Shown here: positions 23,601 to 30,534 of the stretch, piece by piece
How positions within the stretch are numbered: the stretch's first letter is position 1
How the letters are laid out: each line of letters opens with the position of its first letter
Translations under genes and position numbers: made by a program
Source: an uncultured Treponema sp.
Lineage (GTDB): Bacteria > Spirochaetota > Spirochaetia > Treponematales > Treponemataceae
Direction: 5' to 3'
NCBI GenBank assembly: GCA_947170195.1
Contig: CAMVSS010000007.1
Span: 1 to 37,393 of the forward strand
DNA length: 37,393 nucleotides
The notes under the pieces: generated by a model
The model's database searches: none
Seen by the model: the letters and a program-made list of their open reading frames with translations, nothing else
Told to the model about the DNA's origin: nothing

Positions 23601-26600
23601 AATCTTCAGGTAAAGCTCCATGACGCCGGAAGCAGGAAGCGAAGTCGAGCAATCAGCATCAGCATAGGCACTGCCGAACGGATATGAAGAAGTTCCGTAC
23701 CAGACACCGCCCGACGAAAGCGACGCGATGTTTTCCAGAGTGCGGTTTATCTCGTTGTGTGAATTTTCTACCGGCATCGTGAATTTTACATAAATCACGT
23801 CATCAAAAACCGAGTAAGCCTCTGAGATTTCCGGGAACAAGAACTGAAAGCCAGTCCGCGAGCTTGGAGAACCGTCAGTTCCGACAGTCACAGAAGTATT
23901 TCCGCCTCCGTCAGTCACGTTCTGATTTCCAGAGCCTTTTGCCGCCGAAATATATGCGTATCCGCCCGAAGTCGCGCATGCGACGGTAACGTTCGAAACA
24001 GTGCAGTTAAAAACAGCCGCATAAACTGATTCGCCGCCCCATTGAGTATAGTTTCCGTTTCCAGCTACAGCCCCGCTTGCCGCCGTCTCAGTTCCGTTGA
24101 ATCTGACGGCAGAATCAGCGTTTGCAGGAAGAGTTACGGTCAGGGAAGTCGCGTTCAGATCGGCACCATTCACGTAGAATTTTCCTCCGACCGCGAATTC
24201 TGCGCCGGAAAGCCCGGTAAAACTTGCAGAAGGGGAAGATACGGTTACGGAATCAGCACCGGCAAGAGCAAATCGAGTGTTCGCAGACTGATAGCGCGGA
24301 TCCGTGGCATTGTAATTTGATCCCCAGACAGCAAAAGTCTTTCCGGAAGTGATTTTTCCGCCATTAACATTCAGACCGCCACGAATAAAATAGAAATTCT
24401 CGCTGACTGAAAGATTCGAGCTGAGAGTATATGTTGATCCGCTGTGCAAAAGTGTCAGATTTCCGACGACCGAAATCGGAGAAGAAGATCCGCTGCTCAA
24501 TGCAAAATTTCCGGTCGAAGTGCCTGCTGATGTCGTCACATTGCCGGTATATGTCTGCACCCCGGACGTCGCATAATCAGCCGGATTGAGCGTTATCGAG
24601 CTTGCAGTCGCGCTAAAATTACCTGTGGAAGAAAGTCCCTCAAACGAGATTGTTCCAGTCAGAGCGGATACAGTGCAGTTCGAAGAGCACGAAACCTGCG
24701 CGCCGAACGTTATGTCCCCTCCGGTTGAAGTAATCTGCGGAGCTGCTACCGTTATTGTTCCGCCCGAAAGCGTATAAACCTGATTTCCGCTCGTCGTGAC
24801 AATTCCTCCGAGGGAAATTCCCGCAGCAGAAGTAAAAGTCAGTTCCGTGCCGCTCACCGTGCCGCCGAACGTCATGGTGGAAATGGTGGAAGAAGAATCT
24901 ATATCGGTGACAGAAGAACCAAAGGCAACGTTCCCCGAAATGTCGAGGGAATTTACATTTCCCGTGCAGTTAATTTCTGAGGAAAGAGTCGAGACAAAAT
25001 TACCGAAGCGCGAAGCTGATGCGCCGATTCCTGCCGCAGAAAGATTGCCCGAGCCGCTCATGGTAAGGGTTCCGCTTCCTGAAATCGTTCCAGTCTCAAG
25101 GGATGCCGCAGCCGCAAGGTTCACGCCCACATCATGATCGACAGTCAAAATTGAAATCTGCTCCGCGCCCGAAAAAGAAACGGCTGAATCGGAAGAAAAA
25201 TCAACTTCATAAAATTTGTGGCCGCCGCTGACAGAAGAAGAAGCTCCGGCAAACGTGACTTTGCCGCCCGTAGCAGAAATTCCGCCTGAGGAAGATGCGG
25301 TTATATCTCCGGAAAGGGCAAGATTTCCTGAAGTCTGGCGATATTTTCCTGAGTCAGAAAAATTTAAATTTTCAGCAACCGTCACCGTGCCACCATTCTG
25401 AACGAATTCGCCGGTTCCATTGAGAGAAAAGCTTCCAGAGACGGCAAAAGTTCCATCGCTAACAGAAGCAGATGATGTTCCGCTCATACCAAAAGCATCT
25501 GCGACAGAGATCGAGCCGCCGCCCAGCGAAAGTGCGCCGGTTCCGGACATAGAAAAATCATCCGAAACGGAAAGCGTTCCTGCTGTCACGGAAAGAGTTC
25601 CGCCCGACAAAGATACAGTTCCGCTCGTCAAAGAGCCGCCGTCCACGGAAAGAGTTCCGGCTGACATCGACACGGTTCCGCTCTCCAAAGAACCGCCTGA
25701 TATCGTAAGAGTTCCGCCAGTTATGGAGATGCCGGCCACGGAATCAGTTGGAGAAGTTGTGGATGTCACCTCTGGATAATATTCCAGCGAGCCTGGAATT
25801 AGCACTATGCTGGTTGTAGTCGGAACTGCGCTGCCAGACCAGTTAGCCGTATCAGTCCAATCGGAAGAAGATGCCCCACCGGTCCAAGTAAATCCAAAAA
25901 GCTGTTCCGCAATGCTGTCTCCGCTCGGCAAAGAAATTTTGCCTTGAAAATCACTGAAAGAATCCGTCTGAAGCGTGTAATAAGTCGTAGTCCCAGTGTG
26001 CAAGTTGCCCGACACAGTGAAAGAGCTGGATGAATCTCCAGAAATATAAAATCGAGTATCTGCGGCTGATGAGTTGGCCCAGAGCGTATTTGTTACGTCA
26101 AGCGATGTATTTTCGAGCGTAAGCTTGCAGCTGAGCGCGGCATAAGAATCAAGCGTTCCGACCGTCACCGTGGCATTCGATATTTTCAGATTTCCTGACT
26201 GAGCAGGAGCCGCATCCTGTCCAACATTCATCGTGCCGACAACAAGAGCGGCACCATTCATATCGATCGAAACCAGCGTTGCGTCAGAGTCATTGTACCT
26301 GTTAAGAACGGTAAGCGTTCCGACAGAAATTGCAGATCCGGAAGTATTCGTCACGCTGACAGCATCTGTAGTACTCGTAAAGAACGCACTATCGGCGGAG
26401 CCTGGTATTCCAGACGTACCGGTTCCGTCTTGTGCAGTATTCCAGTTTGAAGAATCGCTCCAGTCACCGCTCGTTCCGCCGACCCAATAATAGGTTGCAG
26501 AAAACGCGCTGAATGGCAGCATAAAAACAAGAAGAGCCGCAGCAATAAAGCTCCGGCTTATATGTGAGAAAATATTCTTTATCGGACAAAAAGAAAAAAT

Positions 26601-26603
26601 CAT
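20697..26603 (-). CDS. giant secreted beta-helix-like protein with C-terminal FlgD-like Ig domain
   Basis: This is a 1968-residue surface or secreted protein of unknown role. Residues 1-35 form a signal peptide ending in AFS, with mature ATYYWVGGTS. Two modules of the type WxGGxSxxWxDxxNW occur at about 40-56 and 240-256. A long Ser/Thr/Gly-rich zone (about 285-900) has repeats such as GGSLTSGTVSLSGGTLSVT, typical of parallel beta-helix folds. The middle (about 1000-1880) has Ig-like pieces, for example VTPPSFSLSLAPIAQNKLY. The last 80 residues are a FlgD-like Ig domain: LNVYVMTLDGNIVKRL, YYQWNGTNNKGKSVARGMYF, ending VMVVKN. No membrane anchor or barrel is present. The start overlaps the upstream 103-aa gene stop (ATGA). 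Similar large proteins occur in treponemes. Binding or adhesion is plausible; no enzyme domain is seen. Confidence 0.85.
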   Translation of the reverse strand: MIFSFCPIKNIFSHISRSFIAAALLVFMLPFSAFSATYYWVGGTSGDWSDSSNWNTAQDGTGTSGIPGSADSAFFTSTTDAVSVTNTSGSAISVGTLTVLNRYNDSDATLVSIDMNGAALVVGTMNVGQDAAPAQSGNLKISNATVTVGTLDSYAALSCKLTLENTSLDVTNTLWANSSAADTRFYISGDSSSSFTVSGNLHTGTTTYYTLQTDSFSDFQGKISLPSGDSIAEQLFGFTWTGGASSSDWTDTANWSGSAVPTTTSIVLIPGSLEYYPEVTSTTSPTDSVAGISITGGTLTISGGSLESGTVSMSAGTLSVDGGSLTSGTVSLSGGTLSVTAGTLSVSDDFSMSGTGALSLGGGSISVADAFGMSGTSSASVSDGTFAVSGSFSLNGTGEFVQNGGTVTVAENLNFSDSGKYRQTSGNLALSGDITASSSGGISATGGKVTFAGASSSVSGGHKFYEVDFSSDSAVSFSGAEQISILTVDHDVGVNLAAAASLETGTISGSGTLTMSGSGNLSAAGIGASASRFGNFVSTLSSEINCTGNVNSLDISGNVAFGSSVTDIDSSSTISTMTFGGTVSGTELTFTSAAGISLGGIVTTSGNQVYTLSGGTITVAAPQITSTGGDITFGAQVSCSSNCTVSALTGTISFEGLSSTGNFSATASSITLNPADYATSGVQTYTGNVTTSAGTSTGNFALSSGSSSPISVVGNLTLLHSGSTYTLSSNLSVSENFYFIRGGLNVNGGKITSGKTFAVWGSNYNATDPRYQSANTRFALAGADSVTVSSPSASFTGLSGAEFAVGGKFYVNGADLNATSLTVTLPANADSAVRFNGTETAASGAVAGNGNYTQWGGESVYAAVFNCTVSNVTVACATSGGYAYISAAKGSGNQNVTDGGGNTSVTVGTDGSPSSRTGFQFLFPEISEAYSVFDDVIYVKFTMPVENSHNEINRTLENIASLSSGGVWYGTSSYPFGSAYADADCSTSLPASGVMELYLKISDSSRTWNTDATASETGNEVSTDRKGNHQSVTTDLSMMVGVFSAKYGHTMGKNYGTGSESSFTSTYDKCHPVLTGVYIGQELHSENSGTADSQKYYDAHNFIEFRYSEPVNIGSLLYDGGDQNVRATSSLGEITNNASGFTVAGLATFASGNVDAFSRAGGSPHSLYRNFSLTVGTSDTNQISRLRLSVAGYVDGSISYDSSSFHKWIGYINHSSAPSGAITCIANDSITDLAVDADGNSLNNTLDTAMTGNHALSRTVNTSSSGLYGAWDSSNPVFAVYVSDLGTEDTGWDWTSVVSSSERQYEVIGAAATNTGTTIANVELHLFDNTPAYSLTDSYKWVTMNGWSSGGVLLSGFDIPENAGGARPFVTGAEKTSGGIRRSSLDDAISAFTYVYSLDSSESSPRSFTGPSISQNVKSGLFQKASATAVNTKNDGLYLNLALNSADSGSLPLRTTFVVTYDPSLSYITDLAGNRLIEVDSGSSVKKLHTVDVTPPSFSLSLAPIAQNKLYMVFTKPLGHGGVILNHLGESELASVMNLIKSNLEFVLSDSDDKDTTDVCSDLYVESVSLASPHSEKYTALLLTLNRNITLSDIETTWLRVSNSDGLESVTNIFGTENASPIQDKFRNSISLHACHAISDFALNAVNVLYAYANSTNDDGWNEKSIYGTKSATETDGYSVHDFYADAGKSGTLKTGNDIVFQVQFVGGTDSSGYFAPQNGETFVVIPDCKDNLNPSWISDKFNKHTGLSWRIWLPSKLDSLSTSYNTNSLSIISDISAVTGSALLKNFTMPNSVFHFGNKKEYQFLFALKSDSANTGGFVLDSNGYITINHDGDSTTDRIPLYALWMPSTNMGAGDYSFADLWSFVTRDIVQQRGGVTILNNVIDSNVKEQTVVEVVMPKEGTLNVYVMTLDGNIVKRLSKGRVSAGTHYYQWNGTNNKGKSVARGMYFVRVVGPEIDETRKVMVVKN
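25560..25740 (-). repeat. tandem repeats within the giant protein gene
   Basis: Units of about 19 to 21 codons are repeated here, encoding GGSLESGTVSMSAGTLSVD and then GGSLTSGTVSLSGGTLSVT, with shorter degenerate units on both sides. The bases AGAGTTCCG and similar recur in each unit. Such repeats favour length variation between strains. Confidence 0.7.
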
Positions 26604-26911
26604 CTTTTGATTATGGCTTTTTCCTGTGGAATCGGATAGCTTTTTGAATTGCCGGACTCATCCATAAATTCGGAAATTCCGTCAATTCTCAAGATAAAAT
26701 CCGATTCTGCGTCATCATGCTTGATCACGATGTCCGCACTTGAGAGAGGAGAGTCCCATTTGATGGTTCCGAAACATTTTACGAATTCCTCATCGCTATA
26801 GCCGAATTTTTTTCCGGCCGTAACATTGATATAAGCGACAGGAGCTTCGAAATTTTTCGTAACTTCACAAACAACATCAAAAATAATCCGACAGATATGA
26901 TTCAAATCCAT
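26600..26911 (-). CDS. hypothetical protein, 103 aa, coupled to the giant protein gene
   Basis: I do not recognise this protein. It is small and soluble with no signal peptide. It begins MDLNHICRIIFDVVCEVTKN and contains FEAPVAYINVTAGKKFGYSD and SADIVIKHDDAESDFILRID. Its stop overlaps the start of the giant gene by ATGA, so the two are translationally coupled. A cytoplasmic helper for making or exporting the giant protein is one possibility, but nothing in the sequence proves it. The upstream DNA is very AT-rich, with no Shine-Dalgarno. The coding bias looks real and no other frame competes. Confidence 0.65.
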   Translation of the reverse strand: MDLNHICRIIFDVVCEVTKNFEAPVAYINVTAGKKFGYSDEEFVKCFGTIKWDSPLSSADIVIKHDDAESDFILRIDGISEFMDESGNSKSYPIPQEKAIIKR

Positions 26912-26985
26912 ACTAAAAATTTCGACAAGAAAAAAAACATCTTTATAAAAAAAAATATTTTTTTATAAAATGCTGATATAATATA

Positions 26986-27027
26986 GAGCAGGTTTCAAAA
27001 GTCTGTTACTTTTGAAACATTGCCTCA
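26986..27027. repeat. R1 dispersed palindromic repeat, copy 3
   Basis: This copy reads GAGCAGGTTTCAAAAGT, then CTGTT, then ACTTTTGAAACATTGCCTCA. It lies between divergent genes, so it cannot be a simple terminator for either. A TATAAT at 26977-26982 sits directly to its left. Confidence 0.75.
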
Positions 27028-27044
27028 GTTTTTAGAGATGTCCT
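27028..27044 (+). repeat. R2 half copy abutting R1 copy 3
   Basis: GTTTTTAGAGATGTCCT is the right arm of an R2-type palindrome and is directly joined to the end of R1 copy 3. The matching left arm (GGACATCTCTAAAAAC in reverse sense) is absent. Confidence 0.4.
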
Positions 27045-27111
27045 AAACAAGCATAAAAAATCCGCCGAAACATAATAAGGATAATTTTCAAGTTTCAATA
27101 GATACCAAAAA

Positions 27112-27136
27112 AACGGAATGTCCGTTCGATTTTTTT
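27112..27136 (+). terminator. small hairpin plus T-run just before the lipoprotein start
   Basis: AACGGA (27112-27117), loop ATG, TCCGTT (27121-27126), then CGA and seven T. It is a weak intrinsic-terminator shape just ahead of the GGGGG ribosome binding site. It could be an attenuator or could end an upstream transcript; a 6-bp stem is marginal. Confidence 0.3.
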
Positions 27137-27148
27137 ACAGGGGGAGAT

Positions 27149-28069
27149 ATGAAACTATCACGAATCATTATAGCCGCACTTCTCACAATATCAGCAGTTC
27201 TATTCACCACATGCAATCTGTTTTATGATGATGACGATGACGACACTTCTGAAATCATAAAAGTCATGCTGTCGGGGCTTTCAAAAGCAACGCAGGATGA
27301 GCTTAAAGAAATAAAAGCCACAACTATCATTGACTCGCTGACCGACTCAACCACAAATACAACCGAAACCTACACGCTGACACGATACGAAAACAACAAG
27401 TGCATTCTTAAAACGACAAGCTCGGCTTCCGGCCTTGAATACACAGTCGAATATCCGGGAACATACGAAGAGGAAGAAAGCAAGAAACAGACTGAAAAAA
27501 CAGGAACCATAACCATCAAGTGGACGACCACGAACAACGACACGGTAACCCAGTCAGGAAAATACGATTATTCGATGAACCTATCAGCAAGCGGCGTAAC
27601 AAAAAAAATCATCTGGAAATACCACCGCGCAAGCTCAATGTACGGAGACAAATCAGGTACGTACACTTTCACAAACAGCACGTCGGCCAGTACAAGCAGC
27701 GGCACCAGTTCTGGTGGCACAACTTCAAGCGGAAGCTCTTCTGGTGGCAGCTCTTCAGGAAGCGGATCTGCCGCGACGCTGTCTTCCACATGGACAGGAA
27801 CTGCAACGGACGGCACTGGAACCACATATGAACTCAAACTGTACAGCGACAATTCCTGCACAATACAAATTGTATCAGGCTCAACTACCATGAATTTTAC
27901 AGGAACTTATACAAACACCAACATTACGACAGCAAACAGTTCCGGAACTATGACTGTTTCCGGAACTTATTCAATAGCATCGTCTGGCACAACTATGACC
28001 CTGAACTACACAATCAGCATGGGAGGAACTCCAAGCTCATCTGGTACCTGCACGCTCACAAAACAGTAA
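27149..28069 (+). CDS. putative surface lipoprotein with Ser/Gly linker
   Basis: The signal MKLSRIIIAALLTISAVLFT is followed by the lipobox Cys (FTTC, residue 22) and then an Asp run of six (YDDDDDDTSE). A domain of about 140 residues is rich in beta-forming and Thr residues. Then come a low-complexity linker (SSGTSSGGTTSSGSSSGGSS) and a second Thr/Ser-rich beta domain with TGTYTNTNITTANSSGTMTV. The two domains look similar in style (GTYxxxxxxGTxTxxxTYS), as in lipocalin-like or META-like extracellular beta domains. I cannot name the family. GGGGGAG precedes the ATG. It diverges from the 103-aa and giant protein pair and may act with them at the surface, but this is inference from proximity only. 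Confidence 0.8.
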   Translation: MKLSRIIIAALLTISAVLFTTCNLFYDDDDDDTSEIIKVMLSGLSKATQDELKEIKATTIIDSLTDSTTNTTETYTLTRYENNKCILKTTSSASGLEYTVEYPGTYEEEESKKQTEKTGTITIKWTTTNNDTVTQSGKYDYSMNLSASGVTKKIIWKYHRASSMYGDKSGTYTFTNSTSASTSSGTSSGGTTSSGSSSGGSSSGSGSAATLSSTWTGTATDGTGTTYELKLYSDNSCTIQIVSGSTTMNFTGTYTNTNITTANSSGTMTVSGTYSIASSGTTMTLNYTISMGGTPSSSGTCTLTKQ

Positions 28070-28071
28070 TT

Positions 28072-28112
28072 GCGCGACTATGCGCGCAACTGCGCGCGCG
28101 TACTCGCACACA
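28072..28112 (+). other. GC/CpG-rich spacer after the lipoprotein stop
   Basis: A short run with repeated GCGCG motifs (TGCGCGACTATGCGCGCAAC and GCGCGCGCG) stands out from the AT-rich surroundings. It may be a decayed copy of a GC-rich repeat. It has no clear stem of its own. Confidence 0.3.
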
Positions 28113-28148
28113 ATGAGCTTCAACAAATCTTAAAGAGTTTCAGACATA

Positions 28149-28182
28149 AAAAAAGCTGTCCTTTATTCAGGACAGCTTTTTT
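28149..28182. terminator. rho-independent terminator of the lipoprotein gene
   Basis: AAAAGCTGTCC pairs with GGACAGCTTTT around the loop TTTATTCA, with A-run and T-run on the two sides so it works in both directions. Confidence 0.92.
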
Positions 28183-28188
28183 ATTATC

Positions 28189-28232
28189 GGGGACTTAGAA
28201 AAATCGCTGGAAGCGAGTTTTTCGATGTGTCC
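28189..28232. repeat. R2 dispersed palindromic repeat between converging genes
   Basis: The arms are GGGGACTTAGAAAAATCGCT and AGCGAGTTTTTCGATGTGTCC around GGA. The central hairpin is TCGCT/AGCGA with A and T runs. It directly abuts the MCP stop codon. Confidence 0.7.
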
Positions 28233-30352
28233 TATACCGTGAACAAATCTATCTGACTTCCGATCTGATCGACCGTATAGTGAACAGAACCAGAAATCTC
28301 ATTCAGGGCCTCGCTCGACTCATTGATTTTTTCCGCGCTGGAAGAAATCTGATGCATGCTTGACTTGATGACATCCGTAGTATCACGAAGCTGATTTATT
28401 TCAGCAAGGATAGCTTTGTTTCCAACAGACATTTCCTGGGAAGCGGCACGAACTTCAGAAGTATTGTCGTTCATAAGCTTAAGAGCCTCGCCGATTTGCT
28501 TTGAACCTTCCTGCTGCTCTTCCATAGCCGCCTTAATCTGCATTACGAGCTGCTGGGTCGTAGAAATGCTGTCAGACACGGCAGCAAATGACTGGCTAGA
28601 TTTCTGGGAAGCGTCAACAACATCATTGATGGAGTTCTGGATTCCCTTAAGCTCGTCACCGATTTTCTTTGACTGGGCAGAAGATGTTTCCGACAATTTT
28701 CGGATTTCGTCCGCTACAACGCTGAATCCGCGTCCGGCCGCACCCGCATGAGCCGCCTCAATGGCAGCGTTCATGGCGAGAAGGTTTGTTTCGCTCGCAA
28801 TTGCCAGAATTGTTTTGTTTGCATCCTGCAAAGCCTTTGACTGCTCGTTTATCTTTTCGATTCGCAGGTTTACGTCCTGCTGCAGGGTGATTCCCTCGTT
28901 TGCTTTCTGGGTCAAACCGTCAAAAGAATCAGCCATGAATCCGACCGAACCGTTTACGCTGTTAATGTTGCCGATCATCTCTTCGACAGCAGCCGACGCC
29001 TGAGAAACTCCGCTGGCCTGGCTTTCAATCATGTGCTCAAGGGATTCGATATTCTTTGAGATTTCTTCTACGGCCGTCGCAGTCTGAGAAACAGATCCAG
29101 CCTGATTCTGCATCTGAAGATCAATCTGAGAAAGGTCCCCGAGGATGGCTTTTATCGCGCCGTTGTTTCCTTCGATTCTCTCCTGCAGGGCAACCCTTAC
29201 GCCCTCAAGAGTTTCTTTAGAATCTTTTACGCCGCTGATTATAGTCCTCAGTTTTTCCATGAAGCGGTTGAATCCATCTCCAAGAGCACCAATTTCGTTG
29301 TTGCTGGTTACTTTGAGAGTTTGTGTCAAATCCGCATTTCCTTCCGCAATCTGATTTATATTGTTGCGGACAGCTTTGAGCGGCTGAACAGCGTAGAACA
29401 TCATGATAGTCGTAAAAATCGCGACCAAAATTCCGATTATGAGCGATGTTATTGAGATAAGGATTCCAAGATTGTTTCCAGATGCCACAATCTGACTGAC
29501 CGGAACGATCAGCATGGCGGTCCACGGTGTGCCCGGTACAGGTGTGTAAGAAGCAAAAGTCCTTACGCCTGAATCATCCACGAAATAATCCTGACCTTTT
29601 TCTCCTTTTATCGCATTAAGAGCAATTTTTGAGAGACCTGAGTATCCGGCTTTGTCGCTGTAAAGCAAATCCATGTATTTTTCATGACCACGAATGTGAG
29701 AAATCAGTACGCCGTCGCTTCCTGCAAGAATCGCCTTTCCGTCCTTGCCAAGGGTAAGCTCGCTGACGATTTTATCTATCTCGTCAAGCTTTACAGCACC
29801 TGCAAAAACACCGATCAGATTTCCGGCAGCATCATAAGCAGGTCGACCGATATAATAGCAGACCGTTCCATCGAGCTGGAAGTCGATATTAGAGACGAAA
29901 GTCGATTTATGGTTCTGCATTATCTCCCGGTAAAAGTTTTTCGAGATGACAGTTCGTGTTGAACCATCGCTTCCGTGACCAACGCCATCAGGAGTACAGA
30001 AAAGAACGTAGTTAAAATACTTGTTCTGGATATCTTTGTGACTCTCGAGCCATGAAATAATCGCATCTATGTTTCCAGTTTTGGTAACATCGTTATCAGA
30101 ATAAATTCTAAGGTCGTTTACAAGAATATCATTCCAACAACCGATTCTTCCGGCATCTTCCTCAATGATTTTCTGGCTAGAAGTAGAATAATCGTTTTGT
30201 GATGATTTTTTGACCCGGTTTACCGTAAGAATTGTCAGCAGGATCAAAAAAAGAATAAGGACTAAAAGGATTCTTCTAGCGAACTGCAGTGCCATCTGTC
30301 CGTACTTTCGTTTCTTGACAGATTCACCTTGCTTTGATTCAAAATCTTCCAT
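28232..30352 (-). CDS. methyl-accepting chemotaxis protein, Cache sensor
   Basis: This is a transmembrane chemoreceptor that controls CheA. From the chosen start the 706 residues run: a short cytoplasmic N-terminus, a first membrane helix (FARRILLVLILFLILLTILT), a periplasmic sensor of double-Cache type with GRPAYDAAGNLIGVFAGAV and SGVRTFASYTPVPGTPWTAM, and a second helix (LGILISITSLIIGILVAIF). A HAMP domain and the long coiled signalling domain follow. The conserved tip reads NLLAMNAAIEAAHAG, then AGRGFSVVADEIRKLSETSS. The Cache domain suggests small-molecule sensing, such as amino or organic acids. ATG at 30352 is preferred over an in-frame TTG at 30439, because the candidate promoter lies between them. 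It diverges from an oligopeptide-binding gene, and the pair could sense and import related nutrients. Confidence 0.93.
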   Translation of the reverse strand: MEDFESKQGESVKKRKYGQMALQFARRILLVLILFLILLTILTVNRVKKSSQNDYSTSSQKIIEEDAGRIGCWNDILVNDLRIYSDNDVTKTGNIDAIISWLESHKDIQNKYFNYVLFCTPDGVGHGSDGSTRTVISKNFYREIMQNHKSTFVSNIDFQLDGTVCYYIGRPAYDAAGNLIGVFAGAVKLDEIDKIVSELTLGKDGKAILAGSDGVLISHIRGHEKYMDLLYSDKAGYSGLSKIALNAIKGEKGQDYFVDDSGVRTFASYTPVPGTPWTAMLIVPVSQIVASGNNLGILISITSLIIGILVAIFTTIMMFYAVQPLKAVRNNINQIAEGNADLTQTLKVTSNNEIGALGDGFNRFMEKLRTIISGVKDSKETLEGVRVALQERIEGNNGAIKAILGDLSQIDLQMQNQAGSVSQTATAVEEISKNIESLEHMIESQASGVSQASAAVEEMIGNINSVNGSVGFMADSFDGLTQKANEGITLQQDVNLRIEKINEQSKALQDANKTILAIASETNLLAMNAAIEAAHAGAAGRGFSVVADEIRKLSETSSAQSKKIGDELKGIQNSINDVVDASQKSSQSFAAVSDSISTTQQLVMQIKAAMEEQQEGSKQIGEALKLMNDNTSEVRAASQEMSVGNKAILAEINQLRDTTDVIKSSMHQISSSAEKINESSEALNEISGSVHYTVDQIGSQIDLFTV

Positions 30353-30398
30353 AAATTCAAACCTCTCTCCTAATAACAATTTACCCACTTGCCCTAGA

Positions 30399-30427
30399 AG
30401 TATATCGCCATGTATAACGCAACTCAA
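30399..30427 (-). promoter_or_regulatory. candidate promoter of the MCP gene
   Basis: On the minus strand TTGAGT (30427-30422), 17 bp, TATACT (30404-30399). Transcription would begin near 30392, giving a leader of about 40 nt that holds GGAGAGAGG. Confidence 0.5.
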
Positions 30428-30468
30428 TATTTTTTTCAATATTTTTTTCTCTGTATAGTAATTTTTTA

Positions 30469-30497
30469 TTGCACAGATTTTGACATGATTCTAAAAT
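30469..30497 (+). promoter_or_regulatory. candidate promoter of the oligopeptide-binding gene
   Basis: TTGCAC (30469-30474), 17 bp, TAAAAT (30492-30497). The start would fall near 30504, with GGGAG in the leader before the ATG at 30535. Confidence 0.5.
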
Positions 30498-30534
30498 TGA
30501 ATTGAGAAACTTAGATATCGGGAGATTTTAAACA

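Noticed and set aside
25560-25740. CRISPR-like array
   Set aside because: The repeats are in-frame protein-coding units without unique spacers of constant length.
24586-25779. Several long plus-strand open frames opposite the giant gene
   Set aside because: They are antisense to repetitive Ser/Gly/Thr codons, which leave the reverse frames open; their sequences are Pro/Glu/Val-rich with no start signals.
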